Virus record (IMG/VR): IMGVR_UViG_3300020451_002774
Location: 1 to 35,626 of that record
DNA length: 35,626 bases
Origin: a virus
Strand: one strand, 5' to 3'
The translations under genes were made by a program, and so were the position numbers. How positions within the stretch are numbered: position 1 is the first letter of the stretch; every line of letters starts with the position of its first letter. Shown piece by piece: positions 22,118 through 30,164 of this stretch. Under the pieces are notes generated by a model. It was not told the origin of the DNA, searched no databases, and was given only the letters and a program-made list of their open reading frames with translations.

Positions 22118-22372
22118 ATGACAACTTTCACCAAAAAACAGGGAGGTCTCGACCAGCCCTTCCAGTTTGGCGCGCCTGTCGTGCCGAACGACGATACCGA
22201 TCTGCCGCAATATTCGACGCTCTATCTCGGTACCGAGGGTGACGTCTGTGGCATCACTATGGGCGGCACGGAAGTGACGCTGCACAACCATCCTGTTGGT
22301 TACGTGCTGGGGGTTTACCGCCGCGTCAAAGCCACCGGTACGACCGCCGAACATATTGTTGCGCTCTGGTGA
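22118..22372 (+). CDS. Spike base protein (RCAP_rcc01079-like)
   Basis: An 84-residue beta-rich protein that resembles the spike-base family named after Rhodobacter gene transfer agent protein RCAP_rcc01079. The NDDTDLPQYSTLYLGTEGD segment, a VTLHNHPVGYVLGV strand and the closing VKATGTTAEHIVALW match the remembered family pattern. In gene transfer agents it forms the base of head spikes. The chosen ATG has CGGAG upstream; an earlier in-frame ATG at 22079 is possible. It lies between the cargo block and the tail tube gene, not next to head genes. Whether it sits on head or tail here is not known. Confidence 0.65.
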   Translation: MTTFTKKQGGLDQPFQFGAPVVPNDDTDLPQYSTLYLGTEGDVCGITMGGTEVTLHNHPVGYVLGVYRRVKATGTTAEHIVALW

Positions 22373-22400
22373 GCGCGCTTCTCCCTGAAAGGAACCTGCC

Positions 22401-22817
22401 ATGGCACTGGGCCGCGAACTGATCATCAAACGCAAGAACGACGCTACGGAATCATTCGACATCGTCTGTGTTGTCGAACAGCGTTCACTCAACATCAACA
22501 ACGAAGAGGTCGACACCACGAAACCGGATTGTGACAACCCGGGCGGTGTTCTCCGGTATTCGTCGATCGGCGGAGTGCAGTCTGTGCGCTGGTCCGGCTC
22601 CGGCGCCTATGTCAGCTCGGCTACCCAGGCGCTTGTGCTGGAGGATATACTTGCCCAGACGCTCGCGGAGTATCAGGTATCGGTGCCCTCTGTTGGGATT
22701 TTCGAGGGTTTCATGAGGATACTTTCTGCGAATTTCCAGGGTGATAAAACCGGCGAGCTTACCTGCGATCTCTCCGGCGTCTTCGATGGGGACGTCGCCT
22801 TCGAGGCGGCAGCTTAA
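22401..22817 (+). CDS. Major tail tube protein
   Basis: A 138-residue protein that polymerises into the tail tube. The beta-rich layout fits phage tail tube proteins (gpV N-domain or TP901-1 type): start ALGRELIIKRKNDATESF, then VVEQRSLNINNEEVDTT, and a NFQGDKTGELTCDLSGVFDG stretch near the end. The ATG has AAAGGAAC upstream. It lies directly before the tail chaperone pair and tape measure, the usual position. The stop overlaps the chaperone start (TAATG). There is no C-terminal Ig-like domain such as the one in lambda gpV. Confidence 0.85.
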   Translation: MALGRELIIKRKNDATESFDIVCVVEQRSLNINNEEVDTTKPDCDNPGGVLRYSSIGGVQSVRWSGSGAYVSSATQALVLEDILAQTLAEYQVSVPSVGIFEGFMRILSANFQGDKTGELTCDLSGVFDGDVAFEAAA

Positions 22818-23224
22818 TGACGGCGTTCGCCAACGAACTGCGCGGCGAAGCGGCGGTGACGATCGGCAAAGAGAACATCGTTGTTGCCGTCACGTTTGCC
22901 GGCCTGATGCGCTTGTCACAGGCCATCGGCGCCCGGACCATGGACGAGGTCTATCAGCGGCTGCTCGGCTTCGAACCTTTCGCGGTATCGTGTGCGATCC
23001 GCTGTCTTGCCGTTGCCGACGATGACGAGGGCAGGGCAGAGATTGCCGCCCGGGTGTTGTCCGGCAAAAACATCTCGGCCGCTGACCATGCAAGTTGGCG
23101 CACTGGTATCGAAAAAGCGCTGACCGCCCATATAGAGGCCGGCAACCAATTGCGGCAAACCTCGTCGCCGCTGGAAGATGTGGAGGCCGCCGTCACCGGA
23201 AAAAAGCCTCAACCGGCGTCCTGA
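22817..23224 (+). CDS. Tail assembly chaperone (gpG-like)
   Basis: A 135-residue tail assembly chaperone in the place of lambda gpG. Its beta-first, helix-after layout (AAVTIGKENIVVAVTFAGLM, then helices such as EIAARVLSGKNISAADHASW) resembles gene transfer agent TAC proteins. It coats the tape measure before tail tube polymerisation. Its last codons contain the slippery heptamer A AAA AAG in the zero frame, so a fraction of ribosomes should continue into the downstream frame to make a longer GT-like protein. The start overlaps the tail tube stop. Confidence 0.82.
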   Translation: MTAFANELRGEAAVTIGKENIVVAVTFAGLMRLSQAIGARTMDEVYQRLLGFEPFAVSCAIRCLAVADDDEGRAEIAARVLSGKNISAADHASWRTGIEKALTAHIEAGNQLRQTSSPLEDVEAAVTGKKPQPAS

Positions 23225-23230
23225 TCGCCG
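23200..23230 (+). promoter_or_regulatory. Programmed -1 frameshift signal
   Basis: The heptamer A AAA AAG lies at 23200-23206 exactly in the zero frame of the first chaperone ORF (GGA AAA AAG). Seven bases downstream is a hairpin (CGGCG at 23214-23218, CGCCG at 23226-23230, seven-base loop that includes the zero-frame stop). A Shine-Dalgarno-like TGGAGG lies 13 bases upstream (23181-23186), as in Escherichia coli dnaX. Slip site, spacer, hairpin and upstream stimulator together make this a complete -1 frameshift cassette. Confidence 0.82.
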
Positions 23231-23442
23231 ATCACGTCCGGACGCTGTTCGAACTCGCGGTCGCTTCCGAGCGGCTCAACTGGTCGCCGGCCACCTTCTG
23301 GGCCGCCACGCCCTCCGAACTCTCCATGGCCATTGCCGGCGTTGCGGGGAGGTCCGCACAGACCTCTCCTGTAAGCCATACTCGCATTCGCGAGATCGTC
23401 GCCGGCCATGGTTCGCAAAAGTCCATCCGCAGGAAAGCATAA
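23206..23442 (+). CDS. Tail assembly chaperone -1 frameshift extension (T part of G-T)
   Basis: Seventy-eight codons in the -1 frame from the slippery site, ending at 23442. The stretch around LFELAVASERLNWSPATFWAATP resembles the phage tail chaperone family related to Rhodobacter gene transfer agent gp10.1. There is no ATG, GTG or TTG start close to its conserved region, so it should be made only as a C-terminal extension of the preceding protein (about 130 plus 78 residues, 208 in total), like lambda gpGT. Such fusions recruit the tail tube subunit to the tape measure. Separately encoded gp10.1-like proteins exist elsewhere, so independent translation cannot be excluded by reading alone. 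Confidence 0.78.
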   Translation, partial: ASTGVLIADHVRTLFELAVASERLNWSPATFWAATPSELSMAIAGVAGRSAQTSPVSHTRIREIVAGHGSQKSIRRKA

Positions 23443-23447
23443 CCGAG

Positions 23448-25430
23448 ATGAGCAGACCGGACATTCCAGTCACGATCGGGGCGGACGATCGCGAGTTCAA
23501 GGGCGCGATGACCCGGATACGGATGCAAGCCCGCACGGCGGCCAATGACACGGCGAGTTCGTTCCTGTCGATCAAATCGAAGATTGGCGGAGCGGACTCG
23601 CTGTTCGGCATGCTCTCCGGCGGGCCGGGTGGCCTTGCCGCTTCACTTGGCATCGGTTCATTCGTGGCGGCAACGCAGCAGGCGGTCGATGCGGTGACGG
23701 ATCTCGGCAAGGCCGCAAAGACCGCCGGCGTAGATTTCGAGGCCTTCCAGGAACTGCGATATGCGGCCGTGAAGAACAAGGTTGGGGTCGACGCGCTGAC
23801 CGATGGCCTGAAAGAGATGCAACTCCGCGCGGATGAATTCGTGAAGACGGGCGGCGGTTCTGCCGCAGAAACCTTCGAGCGTCTCGGCCTCTCTGCCCGG
23901 CAACTGACCCGGATGCTGGAAGATCCTGCAACGATGTTCGAAACCCTGATTGGCAAGATCATGGAACTCGACCGTGCGGCGCAAATTCGAGTGCTTGACG
24001 AGTTGTTCGGCGGTACCGCTGCCGAGCAGTTTTCGTCTCTGATGGATGATGCAGGACAGAGCATTGCCGACGCCCGTCAGGAAGCCCGCGATATGGGCGC
24101 CGTCATGGATGAGGAGTTGCTGCGTAAGGCGGAGGATGTGAATGCAGAATGGGAAGCGATGTCACTTGTCATCGGAACCCGGGTCAAATCCAGCCTGGTA
24201 GAAATTAGTGGGCTGGTATCGGCGCTCGTATCGAACCTTGGTTCTTTTCGAAAGTCGCTCGACGAGGTTCTGGAGAAGGCCGGCAATGCGGATATCTGGA
24301 CGGGCCTTGGAAACATGTTCGGCGTCGATATGGGGCAGAAGATGGTCTGGCGCGACGGGGAAGGGTGGGTGCCCGACGATAGCGGCGGTACGACCGAGCT
24401 TGATCCCATCGGCGTCGAGACGCGCCGAAGCGCCTCCGATGATTATGCAGACTACAATGCCGGTCGGGAAATTCTGGAAGAAAAGCTTGCGGCAAACCGC
24501 GCCGTTACGGCCGAGCTTCTGCGCCAGAATGGGATGACGTCCGATCAGCTTGCCCTTGAAAAGGAAATGGCAGCAGTTCGGAAACTCTATGAGGATGCGG
24601 GCGGCGCGCCGACGGAGGAAATGATCCGGGCTGAGGCCGAGGCCCGCCTTGCGGCCAGAGCTTCGCGTGACGCCAGCCAGAAGGCAAGCCGGACGGCAGC
24701 GCAGGATGCGGCGAAGGAACGCGAAGCGGTCGATGATCTTATCCAGGCATTGCAGGACGAGTTGCAGATGCTTGGAATGACGGCAGAGGAAAAGAAAGCA
24801 TTCGAGAGCCTTCGCCGTGCCGGCGCGGCCGCGACCGATGACGAACGGGAAGCGATCCGCGATCTGACCCATGCGATCGAGGATCAGAAAGACAAACAGG
24901 AGCAGGCCGCCGAAACTGCTGACTTCTTCCGTGACAGCGCCCGCGATAGCTTTCTATCACTGATACCTGTGATCGAAACCGGCAATGATGCACTCGACAG
25001 GCTGATCAGCCGGTTGATGGAAGCCGCTGCGCAAGCCGCATTGTTCGGTGATGGGCCACTCGGCGGATTGTTCGGCGGTGGCTTGCTTGGTGGGCTGTTG
25101 CCTGCCCATGCGACCGGAACGAATTTCACCCAGGGTGGCATGGCACTCGTCGGCGAGCGGGGCCCGGAACTGGTGAACCTGCCGCGCGGTGGTGAGGTGA
25201 TACCACGACATCGCATCGGAACCGGGCTTTCCGCAGGTGTCGCCAACGCCAGCGGTACGGTCAACAATATCAATCTCGGTGGCATCAGTATCGCGGTGCC
25301 CGAAGGTACGAGCCCGAACGACGCTGCGGCCATCGCGCGCGAAGTGCGTTCGCAGATCGATAATTTCTCGCGCCATGAGCTGCCCGGCCGGATACGGCAG
25401 ATCCAACGCAATCCGAACAGGGTCGGCTGA
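23448..25430 (+). CDS. Tail tape measure protein
   Basis: A 660-residue protein that sets tail length and goes into the cell with the DNA. The N-terminus has repeated helical stretches, a small hydrophobic glycine-rich region (FGMLSGGPGGLAASLGIGSF) and TAGVDFEAFQELRYAAVKN; the centre is a long coiled coil with Ala/Glu/Arg repeats (about 430-560). The C-terminus carries the usual end of short siphovirus tape measures (FTQGGMALVGERGPELVNLP then GGEVIPRH). From the rule of about 0.15 nm per residue the tail should be near 100 nm (inference). ATG 23448 is preferred to longer in-frame starts since it follows the chaperone stop. Confidence 0.88.
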   Translation: MSRPDIPVTIGADDREFKGAMTRIRMQARTAANDTASSFLSIKSKIGGADSLFGMLSGGPGGLAASLGIGSFVAATQQAVDAVTDLGKAAKTAGVDFEAFQELRYAAVKNKVGVDALTDGLKEMQLRADEFVKTGGGSAAETFERLGLSARQLTRMLEDPATMFETLIGKIMELDRAAQIRVLDELFGGTAAEQFSSLMDDAGQSIADARQEARDMGAVMDEELLRKAEDVNAEWEAMSLVIGTRVKSSLVEISGLVSALVSNLGSFRKSLDEVLEKAGNADIWTGLGNMFGVDMGQKMVWRDGEGWVPDDSGGTTELDPIGVETRRSASDDYADYNAGREILEEKLAANRAVTAELLRQNGMTSDQLALEKEMAAVRKLYEDAGGAPTEEMIRAEAEARLAARASRDASQKASRTAAQDAAKEREAVDDLIQALQDELQMLGMTAEEKKAFESLRRAGAAATDDEREAIRDLTHAIEDQKDKQEQAAETADFFRDSARDSFLSLIPVIETGNDALDRLISRLMEAAAQAALFGDGPLGGLFGGGLLGGLLPAHATGTNFTQGGMALVGERGPELVNLPRGGEVIPRHRIGTGLSAGVANASGTVNNINLGGISIAVPEGTSPNDAAAIAREVRSQIDNFSRHELPGRIRQIQRNPNRVG

Positions 25431-26062
25431 TGAAGACGCTTGCTCAGTTTTTTGACCATTTGCCGCTGTTGCCGATGCGCTGGGAAATTCGGCGAAACGA
25501 CGAGTTGTCCGGGGTCGGGTCAGGTGTGGTGTTTCAGGCTGAGCTTGCCCCACCGCTGTGGTCGGCGGCGATCGCACTGCAACCTGTTCGCCTGCCAGAA
25601 GCGAACGAGATCTCGGCGCTTGTGAATGGGCTTCTCGGCGTGCAGGAACCGTTTCTTTTTCGTGACCCGTATCTCTGCGGTCCGAAGCTCGATCCAGGCG
25701 GAGCGGGGCTTGTCGGGGCGACGGTGACTGTAGTTGCCGCGAATGGTCGATCGCTGTCGCTTGGGGGGCTGCCATCAGGATACCGCCTCTCAATCGGGGA
25801 CAAGATCCAAATCGTCACCTCTGGCGGAACGCATGCCTTTGTCGAAGTCTCCGAAAACGTCGTTGCGACGGCGGGCGGGACAACCGGCGCGTTTCAGGTG
25901 TTTCCGCGCCTTTCCGTGTCCGTGTCGGCCGGGGCGACTTGTACGCTCGCGCGGCCGGCTTGCTCGTGCATTATCATGCCCGGTTCACTGCAGTCGGGAA
26001 CGTCATCGGGCAACATCGTCAGCGGTATTGCCTTCCGTATCGTCCAAAAGCGGGGCGTGTGA
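25430..26062 (+). CDS. Distal-tail-like protein
   Basis: A 210-residue beta-rich protein directly after the tape measure, in the place of the distal tail protein of siphoviruses (Dit-like or lambda gpM/gpL). The opening has a PLWSAAIALQPVRLPEANE strand-helix segment, a LFRDPYLCGPKLDPGG turn, then a small beta domain (VTVVAANGRSLSLGGLPSG and IGDKIQIVT) that could be a carbohydrate-binding or OB-type insertion. The start overlaps the tape measure stop (TGATG). The family is known to me only as uncharacterised phage tail proteins of rhizobial phages. Confidence 0.65.
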   Translation: MKTLAQFFDHLPLLPMRWEIRRNDELSGVGSGVVFQAELAPPLWSAAIALQPVRLPEANEISALVNGLLGVQEPFLFRDPYLCGPKLDPGGAGLVGATVTVVAANGRSLSLGGLPSGYRLSIGDKIQIVTSGGTHAFVEVSENVVATAGGTTGAFQVFPRLSVSVSAGATCTLARPACSCIIMPGSLQSGTSSGNIVSGIAFRIVQKRGV

Positions 26063-26130
26063 TGTCGTCAGAATTCGTGATGTTCAATCCGAATGGCGGG
26101 CTGGCATTGGTCAACCTATCGGGTTGCAAC

Positions 26131-26427
26131 CTAGTCTGTGCTTTTCTGAACAAGGCCGAGGCGCAATGTCTGAAATTTCGCATCGATCAACTCGATAGCG
26201 AACCCAAGAGCGTCCGCCTCGGTTTCTATCGAGATGTCTTCTGTAATCGTACCTTTAGCGGCGACAATAGACTGTTGTCGAAGCTCATCGAGCCATGACA
26301 GGTCAAGCGTTCCTTTTTCTTCAGCAAGCTTCTCGATGCTCAGGTCTAGCGCACTCGACACGGCGATGAGCGCGGCTCCCAATTTAGGCGTCGGATTGTC
26401 GTCGTTGATGTCCAGTTCCAGTTTCAT
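26131..26427 (-). CDS. Small acidic protein, reverse-strand cargo
   Basis: A 98-residue hydrophilic, acidic protein without membrane segments, on the opposite strand to the tail genes and filling the only sizeable gap between 26062 and 26486. A GAGGG ribosome binding site is seven bases before the ATG, and a TTGACT/TAAACT promoter lies just upstream. Two helical segments (LGAALIAVSSALDLSIEKLA and EADALGFAIELIDAKF) suggest a small helical fold. It is not a recognised family. A short rightward frame on the other strand (26062-26298) is less convincing. It is likely to be a lysogen-expressed accessory gene. Confidence 0.6.
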   Translation of the reverse strand: MKLELDINDDNPTPKLGAALIAVSSALDLSIEKLAEEKGTLDLSWLDELRQQSIVAAKGTITEDISIETEADALGFAIELIDAKFQTLRLGLVQKSTD

Positions 26428-26454
26428 TGCTCATCCCTCGCGATTTGAGAATCA

Positions 26455-26485
26455 AGTTTAGCCTGCCGGTTCAGGAAAGAGTCAA
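26455..26485 (-). promoter_or_regulatory. Possible promoter of the 98-residue cargo gene
   Basis: On the minus strand TTGACT (26480-26485) and TAAACT (26455-26460) are separated by 19 bp, longer than the usual 17. The -35 box overlaps the ribosome binding site and start of the next tail gene on the plus strand. A plausible but not strong promoter. Confidence 0.35.
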
Positions 26486-27109
26486 ATGAAAAACGTCTCT
26501 GCATCATTTATGGCGGCGCTTACCGGCGCGCGCGAGAACGGGCTTGTTGTCCGGTCGCTGGTCTATGTGACGGCGCGGGAACGGGCGACGGGTGTTCCGG
26601 TTTCGCTCGGCTTCTGGACCGGGGGCGAGGATCTGGATATCGACGTGATCGACGGCGAGAGCGGCGCGATCGTGACGCGGACCTATCTCGGCGACGTCAA
26701 TCTTGACGTCCAGGAAATCCCGCGGGTTTCCGACATGACGATCCAGACGATCGATATCCGGCTTTCGCAGATCGCGCCGGCTGTTCAGCAGCTTGTGCGC
26801 GGCTGGGACGCGCGGCTTGCGGCCGTCGAGGTGCACCAGTTGCTGATCGATCCAGCGACGGGGCAGGCGGTCGGGCCGGCGGAAATCACGTTCCTCGGCG
26901 TTGTGGACGGCGAGCCGGTGGCAACGCCTGCGGCGGGCGAGGAGGGCGGGATCACGCTCAATGTGATCTCGGCCGCGATCGCGATGCTTTCGCGCACCAA
27001 TCCGCTGAAATCCTCCTATGAGGGCCAGAAGCGCCGGCAGGATGATCAGTGGGGCCAATATTCCGGCGTTGTCGAGAACTGGGATATTCCATGGGGGCGG
27101 GACGCATGA
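26486..27109 (+). CDS. Tail hub / gpL-position protein
   Basis: A 207-residue protein between the distal-tail-like and NlpC-like genes, the position of lambda gpL and of hub proteins in gene transfer agents. The N-terminus (FMAALTGARENGLVVRSLVY) and the C-terminal KSSYEGQKRRQDDQWGQYSG, then a WDIPWG end, are recalled features of this phage family. The centre has strand-rich segments such as IQTIDIRLSQIAPAVQQLV. It contains no cysteine at all, so it cannot hold the iron-sulfur site of lambda gpL. AGGAAAGAG precedes the ATG. It is coupled to the next gene by ATGA. Confidence 0.7.
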   Translation: MKNVSASFMAALTGARENGLVVRSLVYVTARERATGVPVSLGFWTGGEDLDIDVIDGESGAIVTRTYLGDVNLDVQEIPRVSDMTIQTIDIRLSQIAPAVQQLVRGWDARLAAVEVHQLLIDPATGQAVGPAEITFLGVVDGEPVATPAAGEEGGITLNVISAAIAMLSRTNPLKSSYEGQKRRQDDQWGQYSGVVENWDIPWGRDA

Positions 27110-27531
27110 AAGAGCTTCAGCGTATCGATGGATGGCGGGCGCGGTTTGATGTCGCCTGCGATGATATGCGCCGCACGTCGTTTTCGTGGGGTGAACATGA
27201 TTGCCTTGTCGGGTTGGTCGGCAATCTGGCTGAAGCGCTGACGGGAGAGGATATCGTTTCACCCTGGCGGCAGCGTTACACCTCCGGCGTCGGCGCGCTG
27301 CGCGTGCTGCGCAATGACGGCTTTGCCGATCTCGGCGGTCTCGTGGCAACGATCCTGCCGGAAATCCATATCTCCCGCGCCCGCCTCGGCGATGTCGCGG
27401 CCATTCCGTCCGATGACGGTTTCGGGTTCGCGCTCGGCGTCGTCAACGGCGAGCGCATCTTCGTCCTGCAGCCGTCCGGCTTCGGAACGGTCGATCTTCT
27501 GAACGCAACGCGCGGCTTCCGCATCGGGTAA
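27106..27531 (+). CDS. DUF6950/NlpC-like tail protein (gpK position)
   Basis: A 141-residue protein in the position of lambda gpK, whose homologues have NlpC/P60-type peptidase domains. C33 lies in WGEHDCLVGLVGNLAEALTG, the usual spot for the catalytic Cys, and the rest (WRQRYTSGVGALRVLRNDG, then ARLGDVAAIPSD) is typical of the DUF6950 family. As I align it, the later strand FALGVVNGERIF lacks the catalytic His, so the enzyme may be inactive and serve only as an assembly protein. It starts in an ATGA overlap and ends two bases before the J-like gene. Confidence 0.75.
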   Translation: MKELQRIDGWRARFDVACDDMRRTSFSWGEHDCLVGLVGNLAEALTGEDIVSPWRQRYTSGVGALRVLRNDGFADLGGLVATILPEIHISRARLGDVAAIPSDDGFGFALGVVNGERIFVLQPSGFGTVDLLNATRGFRIG

Positions 27532-27533
27532 CA

Positions 27534-30164
27534 ATGACACGATTTCTGCTTTATACGCTGGCCGCGTTTCTCGGCGCGGCGACGGCGGCGCATGCCGCGC
27601 CACTGCTTGGTGCGATCGGGGCCGTCGCCGGCTGGATCGGTTCGCTCGGCGCCGTCGGGCAGGCTATTATTGGCATCGGCCTCAGCGTCGGCGCCAGCCT
27701 GCTGCAAAAGGCAATTACCGGCAAACAGCAGAAGGCGGACACCCGCGATCCCGGCGTCAATCTGTCGATCCGGATGGGCGACAATCAGCCACTCTCCTTC
27801 ATCGCCGGCGATTACGCCACCGCCGGGCGGCGCAAATATGCAGGTACATGGGGCGAGGTCGACGGAACGCCGAACGCCTATTTCGTCGACGTGATCGAAC
27901 TCAGTAGCCTGCCGCAATCCGGGCTCAATGGCGTCTGGGTTGACGACCAGAAGGTGACACTGCTGACAGGCGAGGCGCATGGCGAATTCGGTTTTCCGGT
28001 CGCGGAGTACCGGAGCGGCGGCGCGGACTATATGTGGGTCAAGTTCTATAACGGCTCGCAGACTTCGGCGGACGGATATCTGATTGATCGCTTCGGCGGC
28101 AATGCCGACAGGCCGTTTACTTCGGCGATGATCGGTCGCGGGGTGACCTATGCGATCGTGACCTGCCGGTACGACAGCGATCTGTTTTCGAGCGCGCCGA
28201 GCATGTTGTTCGAGTTGGGCTCGATCCCGCTCTACGATCCGCGCAAGGATAGTTCGGTCGGCGGCAGCGGCGCGCATCGCTGGGACAATCCCGCCACCTG
28301 GGAACCGTCAAACAATCTGCCGGTGATTACCTACAATGTCATTCGCGGCGTCTATTACGGCAATCAGTGGATTTATGGCGGGCAAAACCTGAGCGCCTAT
28401 CGGCTGCCCGCCGCCAACTGGATGGCGGCGATGAATGAGGCGGACGCTCTGGTCGATGACGGCGCCGGCCCGGTTCCGGCTTTTCGGGGCGGGTACGAGT
28501 TCCGCGGTGATGAGCGGCCACTCGATGCGATCGAGGATCTTCGTCTTGCCTGCAATGCCCGTCTTGCCGAAGTCGGCGGCGTATTCAAGGTTTCGGTCGG
28601 CGCGCCGGGCAGCGCGGTCTACGCCTTTTCGGATGACGATGTTGTCATCACGAAGGGTCAGTCGTTTTCGCCGCATGGATCGCTCGACGACACGGTGAAT
28701 GCCGTTGAAGCGACCTATCCGGAGCCGGCTGAGAAGTGGACGATGAAGGATGCGCCGGCGCGCTATGACAGCGCGCTGGAAGTGCTTGACGGCAACCGCC
28801 GCCTGCCGCAGGGCGTGAGCTTCGAAGCCTGTCCCTATGGCGGGCAGGTGCAGCGACTGATGCTGGCGATGCTGAACGATGCACGCCGTTTCCGCACGCA
28901 TCAGATATGTCTGCCGCCGGACGCATGGCCGATGGAGCCGAATGACGTCGTTTCCTGGACAAGCGTGCGCAACGGCTATGACAACAAGAAATTCCTGATT
29001 GTCGCCGTCGCAGCGCCCATGAGTGCGAATGTCGTCGTGTCACTTAAGGAAATCGACCCGGCCGATTATGACTGGTCTGCGGCAGATGCTCTGCCAACGG
29101 CGGTCGGATGGATCGGCAAGATCGGCGTGCCTGCCCAGGTGATGACCGGTTGGACGGTTCAGCCTGCGACACTTTACGACGCCTCCGGCGCGGCCTGGCG
29201 GCCGACCATCCGGGTTTCATGGGCTGGCGGGCTGGAGGATGTCGAGCGGGTTTGGGTGCAGGTGCGGCTTGCGGCCTCCGGCGACGTTGTCTTCGACAGC
29301 GACAGCTCGCGCTATGCCAGCCCGTACTATTCGCTGCTGCAGCCGGTGTTCCAGCCCAACACTGAATATGAGGTGCGCGGGCGCTATGTGCCGGTTTCGA
29401 CTCGGCCGACGGAATGGTCCGCCTGGTTGTCGGTGACAACGCCGAATGTGCTCGCCGACCTCGATGTTACGCTTGAGACCGTGGGCGAGGACGTGCGCAA
29501 ACGCTTCGAGGAGCTGCAGGCGGATCTCAACCGCTCGATCAGGCGCTCGTCCGAACTTGCTATCGCGCTTTCGCTGCAAGGGTCCGTCGGCCTTCTGGAC
29601 CGTCAGGTCTTGCGCCAGCAGAGCGGCGAGGCGCTGGCGCAGATCATCGAGGAAAAGCTGGTGCGCGCCAGCGAGGATGAGGCGCTTGCCCAGACGCTTG
29701 AACTGGTCGGCGCCGAGATCGTCGACGTCTCGGCATCGGTTGTCGAGGAACGCCAGGCGCGCGTCACCGCCGACGAGGCGATCGCGCAGCAGACATCCTC
29801 GGTGACCGCGCTGCTGAACGAGAACTTCGCGGCCGGTCAGGTGAAATTCGCCGCCACCGCCAATCAGAGCGGCGTCAATGCCCGCTTCTCCGTCCTCCTG
29901 AGGGCCGGCACGGGCAGCGGCTATCATGAAAGCGGCCTCTACCTGGAAATCTACACCGAGGGCGGCGTTCAGCGCTCGCGCTTTGCCGTCAACGCCGACC
30001 AGTTCGTGGTGCTCAACAATGGCCAGCGCCCCTTCCTGTTCGAAGGCGGCGTCCTGAAGCTCAACGCCAGCCATATCGGCACGATCGTCGCCGGTCTGTT
30101 GCTGGGCTCCAGCGGCAAGACGCGGCTCGATCTCGACAATGACTACCTTTCGGTGAGCGACTGA
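27534..30164 (+). CDS. J-like central tail tip protein (host specificity)
   Basis: An 876-residue tail tip protein of the lambda J type that recognises the host surface. The N-terminus has a hydrophobic, signal-like stretch (FLLYTLAAFLGAATAAHAAP) and a second Gly-rich hydrophobic segment (to residue 62) that recalls lambda gpI, suggesting that an I-like membrane-active domain is fused to J. The middle contains the conserved hub fold (QPLSFIAGDYATAGRRKYAG, then DDQKVTLL). An Fn3-like domain is at about 535-640 (IRVSWAGGLEDVERVWVQV). A coiled coil and a DUF1983-like segment end the protein. Shorter than lambda J (1132). The start follows the previous stop by two bases. Confidence 0.85.
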   Translation: MTRFLLYTLAAFLGAATAAHAAPLLGAIGAVAGWIGSLGAVGQAIIGIGLSVGASLLQKAITGKQQKADTRDPGVNLSIRMGDNQPLSFIAGDYATAGRRKYAGTWGEVDGTPNAYFVDVIELSSLPQSGLNGVWVDDQKVTLLTGEAHGEFGFPVAEYRSGGADYMWVKFYNGSQTSADGYLIDRFGGNADRPFTSAMIGRGVTYAIVTCRYDSDLFSSAPSMLFELGSIPLYDPRKDSSVGGSGAHRWDNPATWEPSNNLPVITYNVIRGVYYGNQWIYGGQNLSAYRLPAANWMAAMNEADALVDDGAGPVPAFRGGYEFRGDERPLDAIEDLRLACNARLAEVGGVFKVSVGAPGSAVYAFSDDDVVITKGQSFSPHGSLDDTVNAVEATYPEPAEKWTMKDAPARYDSALEVLDGNRRLPQGVSFEACPYGGQVQRLMLAMLNDARRFRTHQICLPPDAWPMEPNDVVSWTSVRNGYDNKKFLIVAVAAPMSANVVVSLKEIDPADYDWSAADALPTAVGWIGKIGVPAQVMTGWTVQPATLYDASGAAWRPTIRVSWAGGLEDVERVWVQVRLAASGDVVFDSDSSRYASPYYSLLQPVFQPNTEYEVRGRYVPVSTRPTEWSAWLSVTTPNVLADLDVTLETVGEDVRKRFEELQADLNRSIRRSSELAIALSLQGSVGLLDRQVLRQQSGEALAQIIEEKLVRASEDEALAQTLELVGAEIVDVSASVVEERQARVTADEAIAQQTSSVTALLNENFAAGQVKFAATANQSGVNARFSVLLRAGTGSGYHESGLYLEIYTEGGVQRSRFAVNADQFVVLNNGQRPFLFEGGVLKLNASHIGTIVAGLLLGSSGKTRLDLDNDYLSVSD

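Noticed and set aside
21623-22537. 304-codon leftward frame spanning membrane, spike-base and tail tube genes
   Set aside because: Crosses three supported genes on both strands; no domain seen.
26062-26298. 78-codon rightward frame starting at a TGATG overlap after the distal-tail gene
   Set aside because: The coupling is suggestive, but the reverse-strand 98-residue gene has a better ribosome binding site, promoter and composition in the same bases. Kept as the alternative.
27276-28277. 333-codon leftward frame opposite the NlpC-like and J-like genes
   Set aside because: Shadow frame; it crosses a border of two well-supported genes and has a low-complexity composition.
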